Positions 52,363-60,718 of a stretch of DNA of 64,000 nt are shown here, in pieces. The notes beneath the pieces were generated by a model. It saw only the letters and a list, made by a program, of their open reading frames with translations, was not told the origin of the DNA and did not search any database. The stretch covers positions 62,001 to 126,000 of the forward strand of contig NZ_QNRR01000001.1 in the NCBI RefSeq assembly GCF_003315205.1, given 5' to 3'. The number at the start of each line of letters is the position of its first letter. Positions within the stretch are counted from its first letter, which is position 1. Made by a program: the position numbers and the translations under genes. The stretch comes from Roseimicrobium gellanilyticum (GTDB lineage Bacteria > Verrucomicrobiota > Verrucomicrobiia > Verrucomicrobiales > Verrucomicrobiaceae).

Positions 52363-53350
52363 CGGGACCTCCACTGCCAATCGCTGGACCGGCGCCCCAC
52401 CGAATGGATGGGACGTGCTGAAGCGCAATCGCGTGGCCATGGTGTCGCTGTGGTTCCTCGTGTTCGTGGCGCTCTCAGCGATTGTCATCCCGTTCTTTCT
52501 GCCCGATGCACTCAAGACCACGAGCGATGCCTCATTCTCTCCGCCCATGAGCGAGAGCGCCGACAAGCAACATGTCCACTACCTCGGCACGGATGTAAAT
52601 GGGCAGGACCTGTTCTACCGCCTGCTGATGGGGGCGCAGGTCAGCATGGGGGTGGGACTGGTCGCGGCACTGGTGAGCCTGCTCATTGGCGGTGTGTACG
52701 GCATGGTCAGCGGCTACGCCGGAGGCCGCGTGGACGGCGGCATGATGCGCCTGGTGGACATCCTGAACTCAGTGCCCAGCCTCTTGTTCGTGATGATTTT
52801 CATCTCCGCATTCGACGGTCACTTCAAGGACGCACTGGATGGCATGCGCCTCTATGGTCAGGAGAAGCACTGGCAGTGGCTGGAAAAGTTCGGCGCCAAT
52901 CTCATTCCCTACTCGCGCATCATGATCCTGGTCATCGCGCTAAGCTTCATCCAGTGGCTCACCATGGCGCGCATCGTGCGTGGGCAGGTGCTGGTGCTCA
53001 AGGAACTGGCCTTCGTCACGGCGGCGCGCACCATGGGGCAGAGTGGCTGGGCCATCCTCTGGAAGCATCTCTGGCCAAACCTCAGCACCATCGTCCTCAC
53101 CTACCTCACACTCACCATCCCGGCGGTGATTCGTGACGAGAGTTTTCTCAGCTTCCTCGGGTTGGGCATCGATGACCCAGCGGCGAGCTGGGGTTCCCTA
53201 CTGAAGGACGGCGCACAGGTCATCAACCCGCTCGACAGCAAGTGGTGGCTGCTGGCCTTCCCGGCCGGTCTGATGTCCGCCTGCCTGCTTGCGCTCAATT
53301 TCCTCGGGGACGGATTGCGGGACGCCTTTGACCCGAAAAGCAACGATTAG
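52355..53350 (+). CDS. ABC transporter permease, DppC/OppC type
   Basis: The 331-aa partner permease has an N-terminal OppC_N segment (WDVLKRNRVAMVSLWFLVFVALSAI), then HYLGTDVNGQDLFYRLLMGAQVSMGVG, which is diagnostic of DppC-like subunits. The EAA loop is KELAFVTAARTMGQSGWAILWKHLWPN, and the C-terminus has ESFLSFLGLGIDDPAASWG and LALNFLGDGLRDAFDP. An insertion of about 50 aa after the third membrane segment (FDGHFKDALDGMRLYGQEKH) is longer than usual. It overlaps the upstream permease gene by 8 bp. Confidence 0.9.
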   Translation: MADGTSTANRWTGAPPNGWDVLKRNRVAMVSLWFLVFVALSAIVIPFFLPDALKTTSDASFSPPMSESADKQHVHYLGTDVNGQDLFYRLLMGAQVSMGVGLVAALVSLLIGGVYGMVSGYAGGRVDGGMMRLVDILNSVPSLLFVMIFISAFDGHFKDALDGMRLYGQEKHWQWLEKFGANLIPYSRIMILVIALSFIQWLTMARIVRGQVLVLKELAFVTAARTMGQSGWAILWKHLWPNLSTIVLTYLTLTIPAVIRDESFLSFLGLGIDDPAASWGSLLKDGAQVINPLDSKWWLLAFPAGLMSACLLALNFLGDGLRDAFDPKSND

Positions 53351-53419
53351 CCCGGATCCGCATTCTGTGCATTGACACAATGCACTGGCCACTCCACGTT
53401 GACGTCCGTCGCAGATCCT

Positions 53420-53779
53420 ATGGCTTCGAAAGCAAAATCCCGACGGACCAAGCTCCAGGCTCGCAAGTGCACAGCTACTCGCATGTGCTCCATCAGCTCC
53501 ACCGGTGTGGTGTTTCTGAATGCCAGGGCACTCGATGTCTCTTCTGAGATCACCCTCAGCGTCCAGACGAACATTCTTGGCAATGAGCAGGAGTGGACCG
53601 TCCACGGCTGGGTGGTGGAGTGCGTGCCCGCGGAGGAGCAGCGGGGGACTTTCAAGGTCACCTTGCTATTCTCCAATCTGCCGAAGGAGCTCCAGCAACT
53701 CCTGGCCCTTGCCGAAGGCTGCCACGGGGCCAGCGCTTGCAAGCGTGTGCCGGGTGCGGAGTTGTTTGGGCTGAATTGA
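53420..53779 (+). CDS. Small PilZ-like protein
   Basis: The 119-aa product is taken from the internal ATG (MASKAKSRRTKLQAR), because the preceding in-frame stretch from 53372 reads like non-coding sequence. It has a basic N-terminus, a central beta-rich part (SISSTGVVFLNARALDVSSEI, then WVVECVPAEEQRGTFKVTLLF) and a C-terminal LPKELQQLLALAEG helix. The SxxG...F pattern is reminiscent of PilZ, but the full cyclic-di-GMP motif (RxxxR...DxSxxG) is incomplete. Function unknown; the PilZ link is tentative. Confidence 0.55.
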   Translation: MASKAKSRRTKLQARKCTATRMCSISSTGVVFLNARALDVSSEITLSVQTNILGNEQEWTVHGWVVECVPAEEQRGTFKVTLLFSNLPKELQQLLALAEGCHGASACKRVPGAELFGLN

Positions 53780-53804
53780 GAGCGTTGGCGTCAATTCAAA
53801 TCGT

Positions 53805-53912
53805 TGCAGCCCTGGGAGCGCTGGCCTCTGGCCGGCGTCTTTGAAGCTTATACGCCGCAAGCAGGCGGCAGCGAAAATACGCCGACGGGACGTCAGCGCT
53901 CCCAGGGCTGCA
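53805..53912. repeat. REPIN-like element, family 2
   Basis: TGCAGCCCTGGGAGCGCTG (53805-53823) recurs inverted at 53894-53912. Each half places GGGAG before a small hairpin: CGCTGGCC-TCT-GGCCGGCG (53819-53837) in one, and CGCTGACG-TCC-CGTCGGCG, read on the other strand (53880-53898), in the second. The stems differ by paired changes that keep base-pairing. It lies between the PilZ-like and nucleoside-transporter genes. Confidence 0.8.
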
Positions 53913-54029
53913 TCCGGCGCATGAGCCGTCATGGTAGTTCTGTGCCGCATCCCGACGGTTTGGTGCTGACCTGGGGCGTACGGACCCTGCGAGTGAATGG
54001 ACACGGGCGCGGCGGCGTATTCGTGCTCC

Positions 54030-55241
54030 ATGCAAACCGCTCTCAAGGCAAAGCTGTCCTCTTTCATGTTCCTCCAGTACTTCATCTGGGGTTCATGGTA
54101 TGCGAGCATGGGAACCTACCTGGCGAATACCCTCAAGTTCGGTGGTGAGCAAATCGGTGCGGCGTATGGAGCTTTTGCCATCGGAGCGATGATCTCGCCC
54201 TTCTTTGTGGGACTCATCGCTGACCGTTACTTTGCCTCTGAGAAATTGCTCGGCATCTTGGGCATTCTTGGCGGGGTGGTCCTGTGCTGGCTTCCCAGTC
54301 TCACTACATTTGGCAGCTTCTATCCCGCGCTGATTCTGTATTGCGCGCTTTTTGTGCCCACCCTCGCTCTGGGCAATTCACTTTCACTCACACATCTTGC
54401 CGATGCGCGTACCGACTTTCCGAGGGTAAAAACACTTTCTGCCGTTGGTTGGATCGCAGGTGGTGTGACTCTCAGCTTGCTGAAGGGGGAACAGTCGCCG
54501 TTGCAGTTTTACCTCGCCGGCTCGGTCTCGATGGCATTTGGCATCTTCTCCCTCTTCCTGCCGCATACTCCCCCAACGAAGACAGGGGCAAATGTGAGCA
54601 TGGCTGAAATCCTTGGGCTGGATGCGCTGGCCCTGCTGAAGAAGCCAGCCTTCGCCATCTTCGTCGTGTGCATGTTTCTCATCTGCATCCCGCTCTATTT
54701 CTACTTTGTCATGCTGGGCATCTATCTCACGGAACTGAAGTGGGAAAGCATGGCGGCGAAGATGACGCTCGCCCAGGTGTCGGATGTCATTTTCCTGTTC
54801 CTGCTCCCGGTATTCCTGAAAAAGTTTGGATACAAGAAGACCATCTTCATCGGCATCCTCGCGTGGGCACTCCGTTATCTTGCCCTTTCTGGCAGCGTGG
54901 GTGGTGCTGGCGCCCAGGTGGCGCTTATCTTTGCGGCGATCCTTCTGCACGGAGTTTGTTATGATTTCCTTTTCATCGCAGGGCAACTCTATGTCGACGA
55001 CGAGGCCGGGGAACGTATTCGTGGTGCGGCCCAGGGGTTCATCGCTTTCATCCTTTGGGGTGTGGGCGCTTTTGTAGGCACGTTGCTCGCAGGCAAGGTG
55101 ATGGCGGCAAACAAACTCGCCACTGCGCAAGGGACCATTGCTCACGACTGGCAGGCCATCTGGCTGACTCCGGCTCTGGGCGCGTGCGCGGTGCTTGTTG
55201 TCTTTTTGATTTTCTTCCGCGAGCCCAAGTCGCGCACCTGA
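54030..55241 (+). CDS. MFS nucleoside:H+ symporter (NupG-like)
   Basis: Starting at MQTALKAKLSSFMFLQYFIWGSW the protein has 403 aa and about twelve membrane segments. The N-terminal LS.FMFLQYFIWGSWYASMGTYL pattern, ADRYFASEKLLGILG after segment 2, and the later ILLHGVCYDFLFIAGQLYVD segment are characteristic of the nucleoside:H+ symporter family (NupG/XapB). It should import nucleosides across the inner membrane. The gene stands alone between a REPIN-like element and the SGNH hydrolase gene. The upstream ATG at 53997 would add 11 residues without a better signal. Confidence 0.85.
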   Translation: MQTALKAKLSSFMFLQYFIWGSWYASMGTYLANTLKFGGEQIGAAYGAFAIGAMISPFFVGLIADRYFASEKLLGILGILGGVVLCWLPSLTTFGSFYPALILYCALFVPTLALGNSLSLTHLADARTDFPRVKTLSAVGWIAGGVTLSLLKGEQSPLQFYLAGSVSMAFGIFSLFLPHTPPTKTGANVSMAEILGLDALALLKKPAFAIFVVCMFLICIPLYFYFVMLGIYLTELKWESMAAKMTLAQVSDVIFLFLLPVFLKKFGYKKTIFIGILAWALRYLALSGSVGGAGAQVALIFAAILLHGVCYDFLFIAGQLYVDDEAGERIRGAAQGFIAFILWGVGAFVGTLLAGKVMAANKLATAQGTIAHDWQAIWLTPALGACAVLVVFLIFFREPKSRT

Positions 55242-55296
55242 TTCTCCGTCTGACTCTCCATCTCCAACACGAATTCCGTTCTTTGACCTCTTTCTT

Positions 55297-56136
55297 ATGA
55301 AGTTGCTTCCTCTTCTCGCTGCCCTCACGGTTTCAGCCCTGCTCACCCCCCTCCACGCCGAGCATAACGGCAAGCTTCAGGTCCTGCTCCTGGGGGATAG
55401 CACCACGGAAGCGCGCATTCCAAAGCAACACCAGCCCAAGGGACCTCACTTCGAGGACATCATCCGCATCCTGATGGCTGGGGAGAAGGACATGCCGCCC
55501 TGCAACGTCATCAACTCAGGGGTGAGCGGTGAGTTCATCCGCCGGTTGCTGGATTCAAAACGTTATGAGCGTGACGTCCAGAAGCTTCCCGGCCTGGACT
55601 ACATCTTCATCCGCTACGGCATCAACGACCAGAACAAGCGCGAGAACTTCACCGAGAATTTCACCAAGGACTATCAGGAGCTCCTCGCGCTCCTGAAGAA
55701 GGATCACCCCAAGGCGCAGATCATCATCATGACGATCATTCCCTATGGCAATCTGGAGAAGAACCAGCAGGTGAATGCCCTCAATGAAAAGGTCGCCAAG
55801 GACGCAGGACTCCCTCTCTTCGACATCTTTCCTCGTTACCTGGCAGAGCTGAAGAAGGGCGAGAACATGCTGAACTACCGCCGCATCTCTCTGGACAAGA
55901 TCCCGCCGCAGTACCTCGATATCGTGAAGCCGTTCACCTTTGAAAATCCGCCTCGCGTGGAAGTCCTGGACAACCAGCTCGACGCCATCCTCGGCCACAT
56001 TCCCGCCTGGTATGCCGACCGACATCCCAATGCAGCGGGCTACAACGTGATTGCCGATGAGACGGCGAAGTATCTCACGAAGATGATTCGCGAGAAGAAG
56101 GGCGCAGCAGCTCCGGCAACAGCAAAAGCTCCGTGA
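55297..56136 (+). CDS. Secreted SGNH/GDSL hydrolase
   Basis: The 279-aa protein has a signal peptide (MKLLPLLAALTVSALLTPLHA). SGNH blocks are present: LLLGDSTTEARI (nucleophile Ser35), the Gly block NSGVSGEF, the Asn block IFIRYGINDQN, and the Asp-His pair in YADRHPNAAGYNVIA. It is probably an esterase acting outside the cytoplasm, often on acetylated polysaccharides in this phylum. It lies 55 bp after the transporter gene, and its last codons form part of a terminator hairpin shared with the convergent ROK gene. Confidence 0.87.
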   Translation: MKLLPLLAALTVSALLTPLHAEHNGKLQVLLLGDSTTEARIPKQHQPKGPHFEDIIRILMAGEKDMPPCNVINSGVSGEFIRRLLDSKRYERDVQKLPGLDYIFIRYGINDQNKRENFTENFTKDYQELLALLKKDHPKAQIIIMTIIPYGNLEKNQQVNALNEKVAKDAGLPLFDIFPRYLAELKKGENMLNYRRISLDKIPPQYLDIVKPFTFENPPRVEVLDNQLDAILGHIPAWYADRHPNAAGYNVIADETAKYLTKMIREKKGAAAPATAKAP

Positions 56137-56149
56137 GCGGAGCCTTTTC
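56128..56149. terminator. Bidirectional terminator at SGNH/ROK convergent ends
   Basis: AAAA-GCTCCG-TGAG-CGGAGC-CTTTT: a 6-bp GC-rich stem with a tetraloop and T-runs on both strands. It overlaps the SGNH stop codon and lies just before the ROK stop, so it can end transcripts from both sides. Confidence 0.75.
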
Positions 56150-56162
56150 AAATTGTGCGGAC

Positions 56163-57065
56163 TTATCTCCCCTTCGCCTGCTTCGCCAGCACCATGGCAC
56201 CGAGCATCCCGGCTTGGTCGCCCAAGCCCGGTGGCACGATGTAGTTATCAATGTCCTGCAGCACCTCATTGGTCTGCACGTAGCCATTGAGCATGCGCTG
56301 CACCTCCTCGCGAATCATCGGGAAGAGCTGGGCCTGGTGCATCACACCACCCCCGAGGATGATGCGTTGCGGGGACAGCGTGAGGATGAGATTGGAAAGA
56401 GCCAGCGCCATGAGCGTGGAGAATTCTCCCCAGCACTCGTGATCTGCGGGGAACGTCTCCGCAGGGGCCCCCCAGCGAGCGGCGATGGCGGGGCCGCTGA
56501 TGAGTCCCTCCAGGCAATCGCCGTGGAAAGGGCAGATGCCATCCGGGTTCGGCGCATCTGACTGGATGGCGGGAATGAACAAGTGGCCAATCTCCGGGTG
56601 CAGCGAGCCGTGCAGCGGCCTGCCATTCACCAGCACGCCACCACCGATGCCAGTGCCCACGGTAATGTAGATAAGCGGGTCGCAGCCTTCGCCATTGCCC
56701 CAGGTGTATTCGCCCAGAGCGGCAGCATTCACATCCGTGTCGAAGCCCACCGGCGCGTGGAAGAGCTCTCCCATGGAGCTCAGCAGGTCCGTATATTTCC
56801 AGCCTTCCTTCGGAGTCGTGGTGATGTAGCCGTAGGTGTCACTCTGGCGGTTTAGGTCGATGGGACCGAAGGAGCCCACCCCAATCCCTGCGATACGGCC
56901 AAGCTTGGAGGCGTTCTGGAGAAACTCCATCACGTCATGAAGCGTATCTGTGGGGGTGGTGGTGGCGATGCGGACGGAGGCGCGGATGTCATCCGGACCG
57001 GTGCCCACGGCGCAGTTGAACTTGGTGCCTCCAGCTTCGATGGCTGCGAACAGATCCGACTTCAT
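56163..57065 (-). CDS. ROK-family sugar kinase (fructokinase-like)
   Basis: Starting at MKSDLFAAIEAGGTKFNCAVG (ATG overlapping the metF stop) the protein has 300 aa. The ATP-binding AGGTKF motif, DTDVNAAALGEYTWG, the glycine-rich VGTGIGGGV and the ROK zinc-binding segment (HPEIGHL, later CPFHGDCLEGLISGPAI) are all present. Sequence flavour (EAGGTKF rather than DIGGTK) points to the fructokinase/mannokinase branch. It phosphorylates a hexose in the cytoplasm. Coupling to metF by a 4-nt overlap is metabolically odd. Confidence 0.88.
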   Translation of the reverse strand: MKSDLFAAIEAGGTKFNCAVGTGPDDIRASVRIATTTPTDTLHDVMEFLQNASKLGRIAGIGVGSFGPIDLNRQSDTYGYITTTPKEGWKYTDLLSSMGELFHAPVGFDTDVNAAALGEYTWGNGEGCDPLIYITVGTGIGGGVLVNGRPLHGSLHPEIGHLFIPAIQSDAPNPDGICPFHGDCLEGLISGPAIAARWGAPAETFPADHECWGEFSTLMALALSNLILTLSPQRIILGGGVMHQAQLFPMIREEVQRMLNGYVQTNEVLQDIDNYIVPPGLGDQAGMLGAMVLAKQAKGR

Positions 57066-57994
57066 GAGGGGCGGGGGTGTGACTGGAATGAATGGGAGTC
57101 CTTCAGCCCGAGTTCCGCATAGATTTCCCTCGTAGCCTTGCTCTTGTTTAGCGTATAGAAGTGGATTCCGTCCACCTGATGATCGAGCAAATCGGCGCAC
57201 TGCTCGGTGGCATAGTGCACGCCAACGCGCTGCACGGCGTCCTCGTCGTTGCCACAGCGGGCGATGGCGCGGAGCAGCTTTGCAGGGAAGCGAGCTCCAC
57301 CGGCCAATTCGGCCATGCGCTTCATCCCACCGGCGCTGGTGATGGGCATGATCCCTGCCAGGATGGGCACGTGGATGCCGGCCAGGCGGCAGCGATCGCG
57401 GAAGTCAAAGAAGTCACGATTGTCGAAAAAGAGCTGCGTGCAGATGTAGTCCGCACCGGCATCCACCTTCGCCTTCAGGTAATCCATCTCCATGAGGCGA
57501 TTCGGCGTGGAGGGGTGGCCTTCGGGGAAGCCGGCCACACCGATACCAAAGCCACGGCCATCCGGATGCGCGCCATTGCTGCCAAAGCGGCGGATGAAGC
57601 GTACAAGGTCCGAGGCGTGTTGGAAGGCGTCCTTCGCCTTTTCGTAGTTGGGCAGGTTGCGCGGCGGGTCGCCACCCAGTGCGAGGATGTTGCTTACCCC
57701 GGCTTGCGCATAGCGCTCCAGGATGCTCGCGATGTCCTCCTCATTGTGGCACACGCAGGTCAGGTGCGGTACCGGGTCCAGTGAGGTGGTCTGCTTGATG
57801 CGCACGACAAGGTCATGAGTCAGGTCCCGGGTGGTGCCACCTGCGCCATAGGTCACGCTGACGAAGGCGGGTTTGTACACCTCCAGCTCGCGGATGGCTT
57901 CAAACAGGGTCTCGGCACCCTCGGGGGTCTTCGGCGGGAAGAATTCAAAGGAGAAGGTCGGCTTGCGCTCGTTGAAGATGTCACAAATGTGCAT
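57062..57994 (-). CDS. metF: Methylenetetrahydrofolate reductase
   Basis: The start at MHICDIFNERKPTFSFEFFPPKT gives 310 aa; a much longer open frame upstream is antisense to the ABC-F gene and not real. MTHFR motifs are clear: FSFEFFPPKTPEG, FVSVTYGAGGTTRD, ILALGGDPP, IGVAGFPEGHP, QLFFDN and GIMPI. It reduces 5,10-methylene-THF to 5-methyl-THF using FAD, supplying methionine synthesis. It is divergent from the ABC-F gene across about 130 bp and its stop overlaps the ROK kinase start. Confidence 0.93.
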   Translation of the reverse strand: MHICDIFNERKPTFSFEFFPPKTPEGAETLFEAIRELEVYKPAFVSVTYGAGGTTRDLTHDLVVRIKQTTSLDPVPHLTCVCHNEEDIASILERYAQAGVSNILALGGDPPRNLPNYEKAKDAFQHASDLVRFIRRFGSNGAHPDGRGFGIGVAGFPEGHPSTPNRLMEMDYLKAKVDAGADYICTQLFFDNRDFFDFRDRCRLAGIHVPILAGIMPITSAGGMKRMAELAGGARFPAKLLRAIARCGNDEDAVQRVGVHYATEQCADLLDHQVDGIHFYTLNKSKATREIYAELGLKDSHSFQSHPRPS

Positions 57995-58123
57995 GAGAAG
58001 TGGCCACTGTAGGGACTGCCGCGCTGGTGGCAACAAGGATGCGCAAAACCCTCTGTGAGGTTCGGTGGAGTCTTCGCCTTGCACTTGCGGGCTTTGCGCG
58101 CATGCTCCCCGCCCCCCACTCCC

Positions 58124-60115
58124 ATGCTCGCTGCTGAAAATCTCGGTATCTCCTTTGGCCCGCGCCGCCTCTTTGGCGGGCTGAACTTCACCCTGCGTGC
58201 GGGAGAGCGCGTGGCTCTGGCTGGTCCGAACGGCGCCGGCAAGTCCACCCTGCTGAAGATCATTGCCGGTGTCGAGCAGAACGACGAAGGACGTCTCATC
58301 AAGGCAAAGGCGGTGGAGGTGGGCTACCTGCCACAGGAGGGCGTGGAAGTCCATGGCCGCACGCTGATGGCCGAGGCGGAGACTGCCTTCGAAGGAGCCC
58401 TGAAACTTCAGCGTGAACTGGAAGAGACCGGTGAACTGCTGGGCCAACTCGCCCACGACACCCCTGAGTACGCGGATGCGCTGGAGGTCTTTGGGGATCT
58501 GCAGCTCCGCCTGGAGCATCACGACGTCTCCACCATGAAGCCACGCATCGAGCGCGTGCTGACCGGCTTGGGCTTCTCCCATGAGGATATGGGCCGTCTC
58601 ACGGATGAGTTCAGCGGCGGCTGGCAGATGCGCATTGCCCTGGCGAAGCTCCTGCTCGCCGAGCCCAGTGTGCTGCTCCTGGACGAACCGACCAACCATC
58701 TGGACATTGAGAGCGTGGTCTGGCTGGAGGACTACATGAAGTCCTACCACGGCGCCGTGCTGCTCATCAGCCACGACCGCCAGTTTCTGGACAACCTGAC
58801 GAACCGCACGCTCGCCTTTGAGAATGCGAAGGTGAATCTCTACTCGGGGAACTACTCCTTCTTCGTGAGGGAGAGCGCGGCACGGCGTGAGCAACTGGAG
58901 CGTGCCAAGAAGAATCAGGACCGTGAGATCGCGAAGACGCAGGCCTTCATTGACCGCTTCCGCGCACAGGCTACGAAGGCCTCCCAGGCGCAGAGCCGCA
59001 TCAAGATGCTCGACAAGATCGAGCGCATCGAGCTCGAAGATACAGAGGACGAGATTGGCTTCAGCTTTCCCCAGCCGCCGCCCAGCGGGCACACGGTGGT
59101 GCGTATGGAGGGCATTTCGAAAAGCTACGATGGCGTGAAGCTGATCCTGAAGCCCTTCGACTTTGAAATCACGAAGGGAGATCGCATTGCCATCGTGGGC
59201 GTGAATGGCGCGGGCAAGACCACTTTCAGCAAGATCGCAGCCGGCGTGGAGCAGGCCACGGGTGGCACCCGTGAACTGGGGCATCACGTGCGCATCGGCT
59301 ACTATTCGCAGGATCACGCGGACTCGCTGGATGGCACGAAGACCGTGCTGGAGACCATCGAGAAGAATGCCACCGGACTTTCCGAGGCACAGCTCCGCAC
59401 ACTGCTGGGGTGCTTCCTCTTCCGCGGGGATGATGCCTTCAAATCCGTGAAGGTGCTCAGTGGTGGTGAGCGTGGCCGGCTTTCGCTCGCCAACATGCTG
59501 CTGACTCCGGCGAATTTCCTGGTGCTGGATGAACCGACCAATCACCTGGACATGCGCTCGCAAAGCGTGCTGCAACAGGCGCTGACGGAGTACACCGGCA
59601 CATACATGATCGTTTCCCACAATCGCGCCTTCCTGGATCCGATTGTGAACAAGACGCTGGAATTCCGCGTGGGTGAGCCGCCACGGCTGTACCTTGGGAA
59701 CCTGAGCTACTACCTCGAAAAGAAAGCCGAGGAAAAGGCCCGCCTGCAGCAGGCTGCCGCAGTGATGAACACCTCTGCGGCCGCCACGCTGCGAGCCGGA
59801 GACGGCGAGGTGACGAATGCGAAGGAGCGTCGACGCCTGGAAGCCCAGCGCCGCCAGGAGAAGACCCGCATCCTGAAACCTCTTCAGGACCAGCTCGAAG
59901 TCGTTGAGACCACCATCTCCAATCTTGAAGCGGAAAAGGCGGCCCTCACCGCGAAGATGAGCAGTGAGGGCTTCGGCGAGGATGCTGGCGTGGTGGTGGA
60001 GACCACTTCAAAATTCGCCGATGTCGAGGCCGCTCTGGAGCGGGCCTTCAGCCAATGGGCCACTGTGAGCGAGGACATTGAGCGCGCTGAGAAACAATTC
60101 GGGGACGAGCCCTGA
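58124..60115 (+). CDS. ABC-F family ATPase
   Basis: Starting at MLAAENLGISFGPRRLF the protein has 663 aa with two ABC domains and no membrane segments. Walker A motifs are GPNGAGKST and GVNGAGKTT. Signature motifs are FSGGWQMRIALAKLLL and LSGGERGRLSLANMLL, with Walker B LLLDEPTNHLD and LVLDEPTNHLD. A charged linker joins the two domains and a coiled-coil C-terminal extension (about 560-660) resembles Uup/YheS types. ABC-F proteins act on the ribosome in translation quality control or antibiotic resistance. Confidence 0.92.
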   Translation: MLAAENLGISFGPRRLFGGLNFTLRAGERVALAGPNGAGKSTLLKIIAGVEQNDEGRLIKAKAVEVGYLPQEGVEVHGRTLMAEAETAFEGALKLQRELEETGELLGQLAHDTPEYADALEVFGDLQLRLEHHDVSTMKPRIERVLTGLGFSHEDMGRLTDEFSGGWQMRIALAKLLLAEPSVLLLDEPTNHLDIESVVWLEDYMKSYHGAVLLISHDRQFLDNLTNRTLAFENAKVNLYSGNYSFFVRESAARREQLERAKKNQDREIAKTQAFIDRFRAQATKASQAQSRIKMLDKIERIELEDTEDEIGFSFPQPPPSGHTVVRMEGISKSYDGVKLILKPFDFEITKGDRIAIVGVNGAGKTTFSKIAAGVEQATGGTRELGHHVRIGYYSQDHADSLDGTKTVLETIEKNATGLSEAQLRTLLGCFLFRGDDAFKSVKVLSGGERGRLSLANMLLTPANFLVLDEPTNHLDMRSQSVLQQALTEYTGTYMIVSHNRAFLDPIVNKTLEFRVGEPPRLYLGNLSYYLEKKAEEKARLQQAAAVMNTSAAATLRAGDGEVTNAKERRRLEAQRRQEKTRILKPLQDQLEVVETTISNLEAEKAALTAKMSSEGFGEDAGVVVETTSKFADVEAALERAFSQWATVSEDIERAEKQFGDEP

Positions 60116-60216
60116 GTGACTGTGCCAGCCTTGCCAAGACGACAGAACTGGTGCATCTCCTCTTTTGCGGTCTCTCTGCACCACACACCCTTTTCACCCA
60201 TCACTCCACGCTTCAC

Positions 60217-60510
60217 ATGAAAGTCCGCCTCCACTCCCAGCAGCATGAGTGGCGATCCCGCGACGAGGAGAACCAGGTGGTGATCATCCGCGCTGAGTGG
60301 GATTCGCTGAAGTGGAACTTCATCTACACCACAAAGAAGGATCCTGAGTGGCACGATCTCACGGAGCCATTGCTGCACCACTACGAGGAACTGCGCGAAA
60401 TCCTTTTCAATAAGTATCAGCGTCGTCGCCTGCCCTGGCGCTTCGTCGAAGAGCTCGATGCGCACATTGCGAAGATGCGCAGTGAAGAGGGTATGCAGGA
60501 GTCGGAGTAG
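60217..60510 (+). CDS. Conserved-looking small protein of unknown function
   Basis: From the ATG at MKVRLHSQQHEWRSRDEENQ the product has 97 aa, rich in Trp, His, Arg and Glu, with no signal peptide or membrane segment. A longer reading from 60151 adds low-complexity residues. Its amphipathic pattern (LTEPLLHHYEELREILFNKY) suggests a helical cytoplasmic protein. I do not recognise a family. It follows the ABC-F gene by about 100 bp on the same strand. Confidence 0.55.
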   Translation: MKVRLHSQQHEWRSRDEENQVVIIRAEWDSLKWNFIYTTKKDPEWHDLTEPLLHHYEELREILFNKYQRRRLPWRFVEELDAHIAKMRSEEGMQESE

Positions 60511-60541
60511 GGCCGAAGGGGGGGCGTGCAAGGCTGCCTCG

Positions 60542-60639
60542 CCGCGACCAGCGGTCGCAGCCACAGTAGCGCCAAAGCTACTACTGACACGTGACAGCCT
60601 GAGCTCAACTCAAGCTGTGGCTGCGACCGCTGGTCGCGG
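60542..60639. repeat. REPIN-like element, family 3
   Basis: A perfect 25-nt inverted repeat (CCGCGACCAGCGGTCGCAGC... at 60542-60566, and its complement at 60615-60639) flanks a 48-nt centre. Each arm is itself a hairpin (GCGACC-AGC-GGTCGC), and the centre contains a small TAGC/GCTA hairpin. It lies between the small unknown gene and the M20 gene. Confidence 0.8.
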
Positions 60640-60718
60640 TGACAGCGCACGAATTCCTAGTCTTAGCTGCTCTGCTGCTTTCGCTGCTTTGTGACAAATC
60701 GCCTTCCGCAGACGGTGT

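Noticed and set aside
57995-59620. Upstream extension of metF to an 852-aa protein
   Set aside because: The added 540 residues are antisense to the ABC-F gene. MTHFR homology begins exactly at the ATG at 57994.
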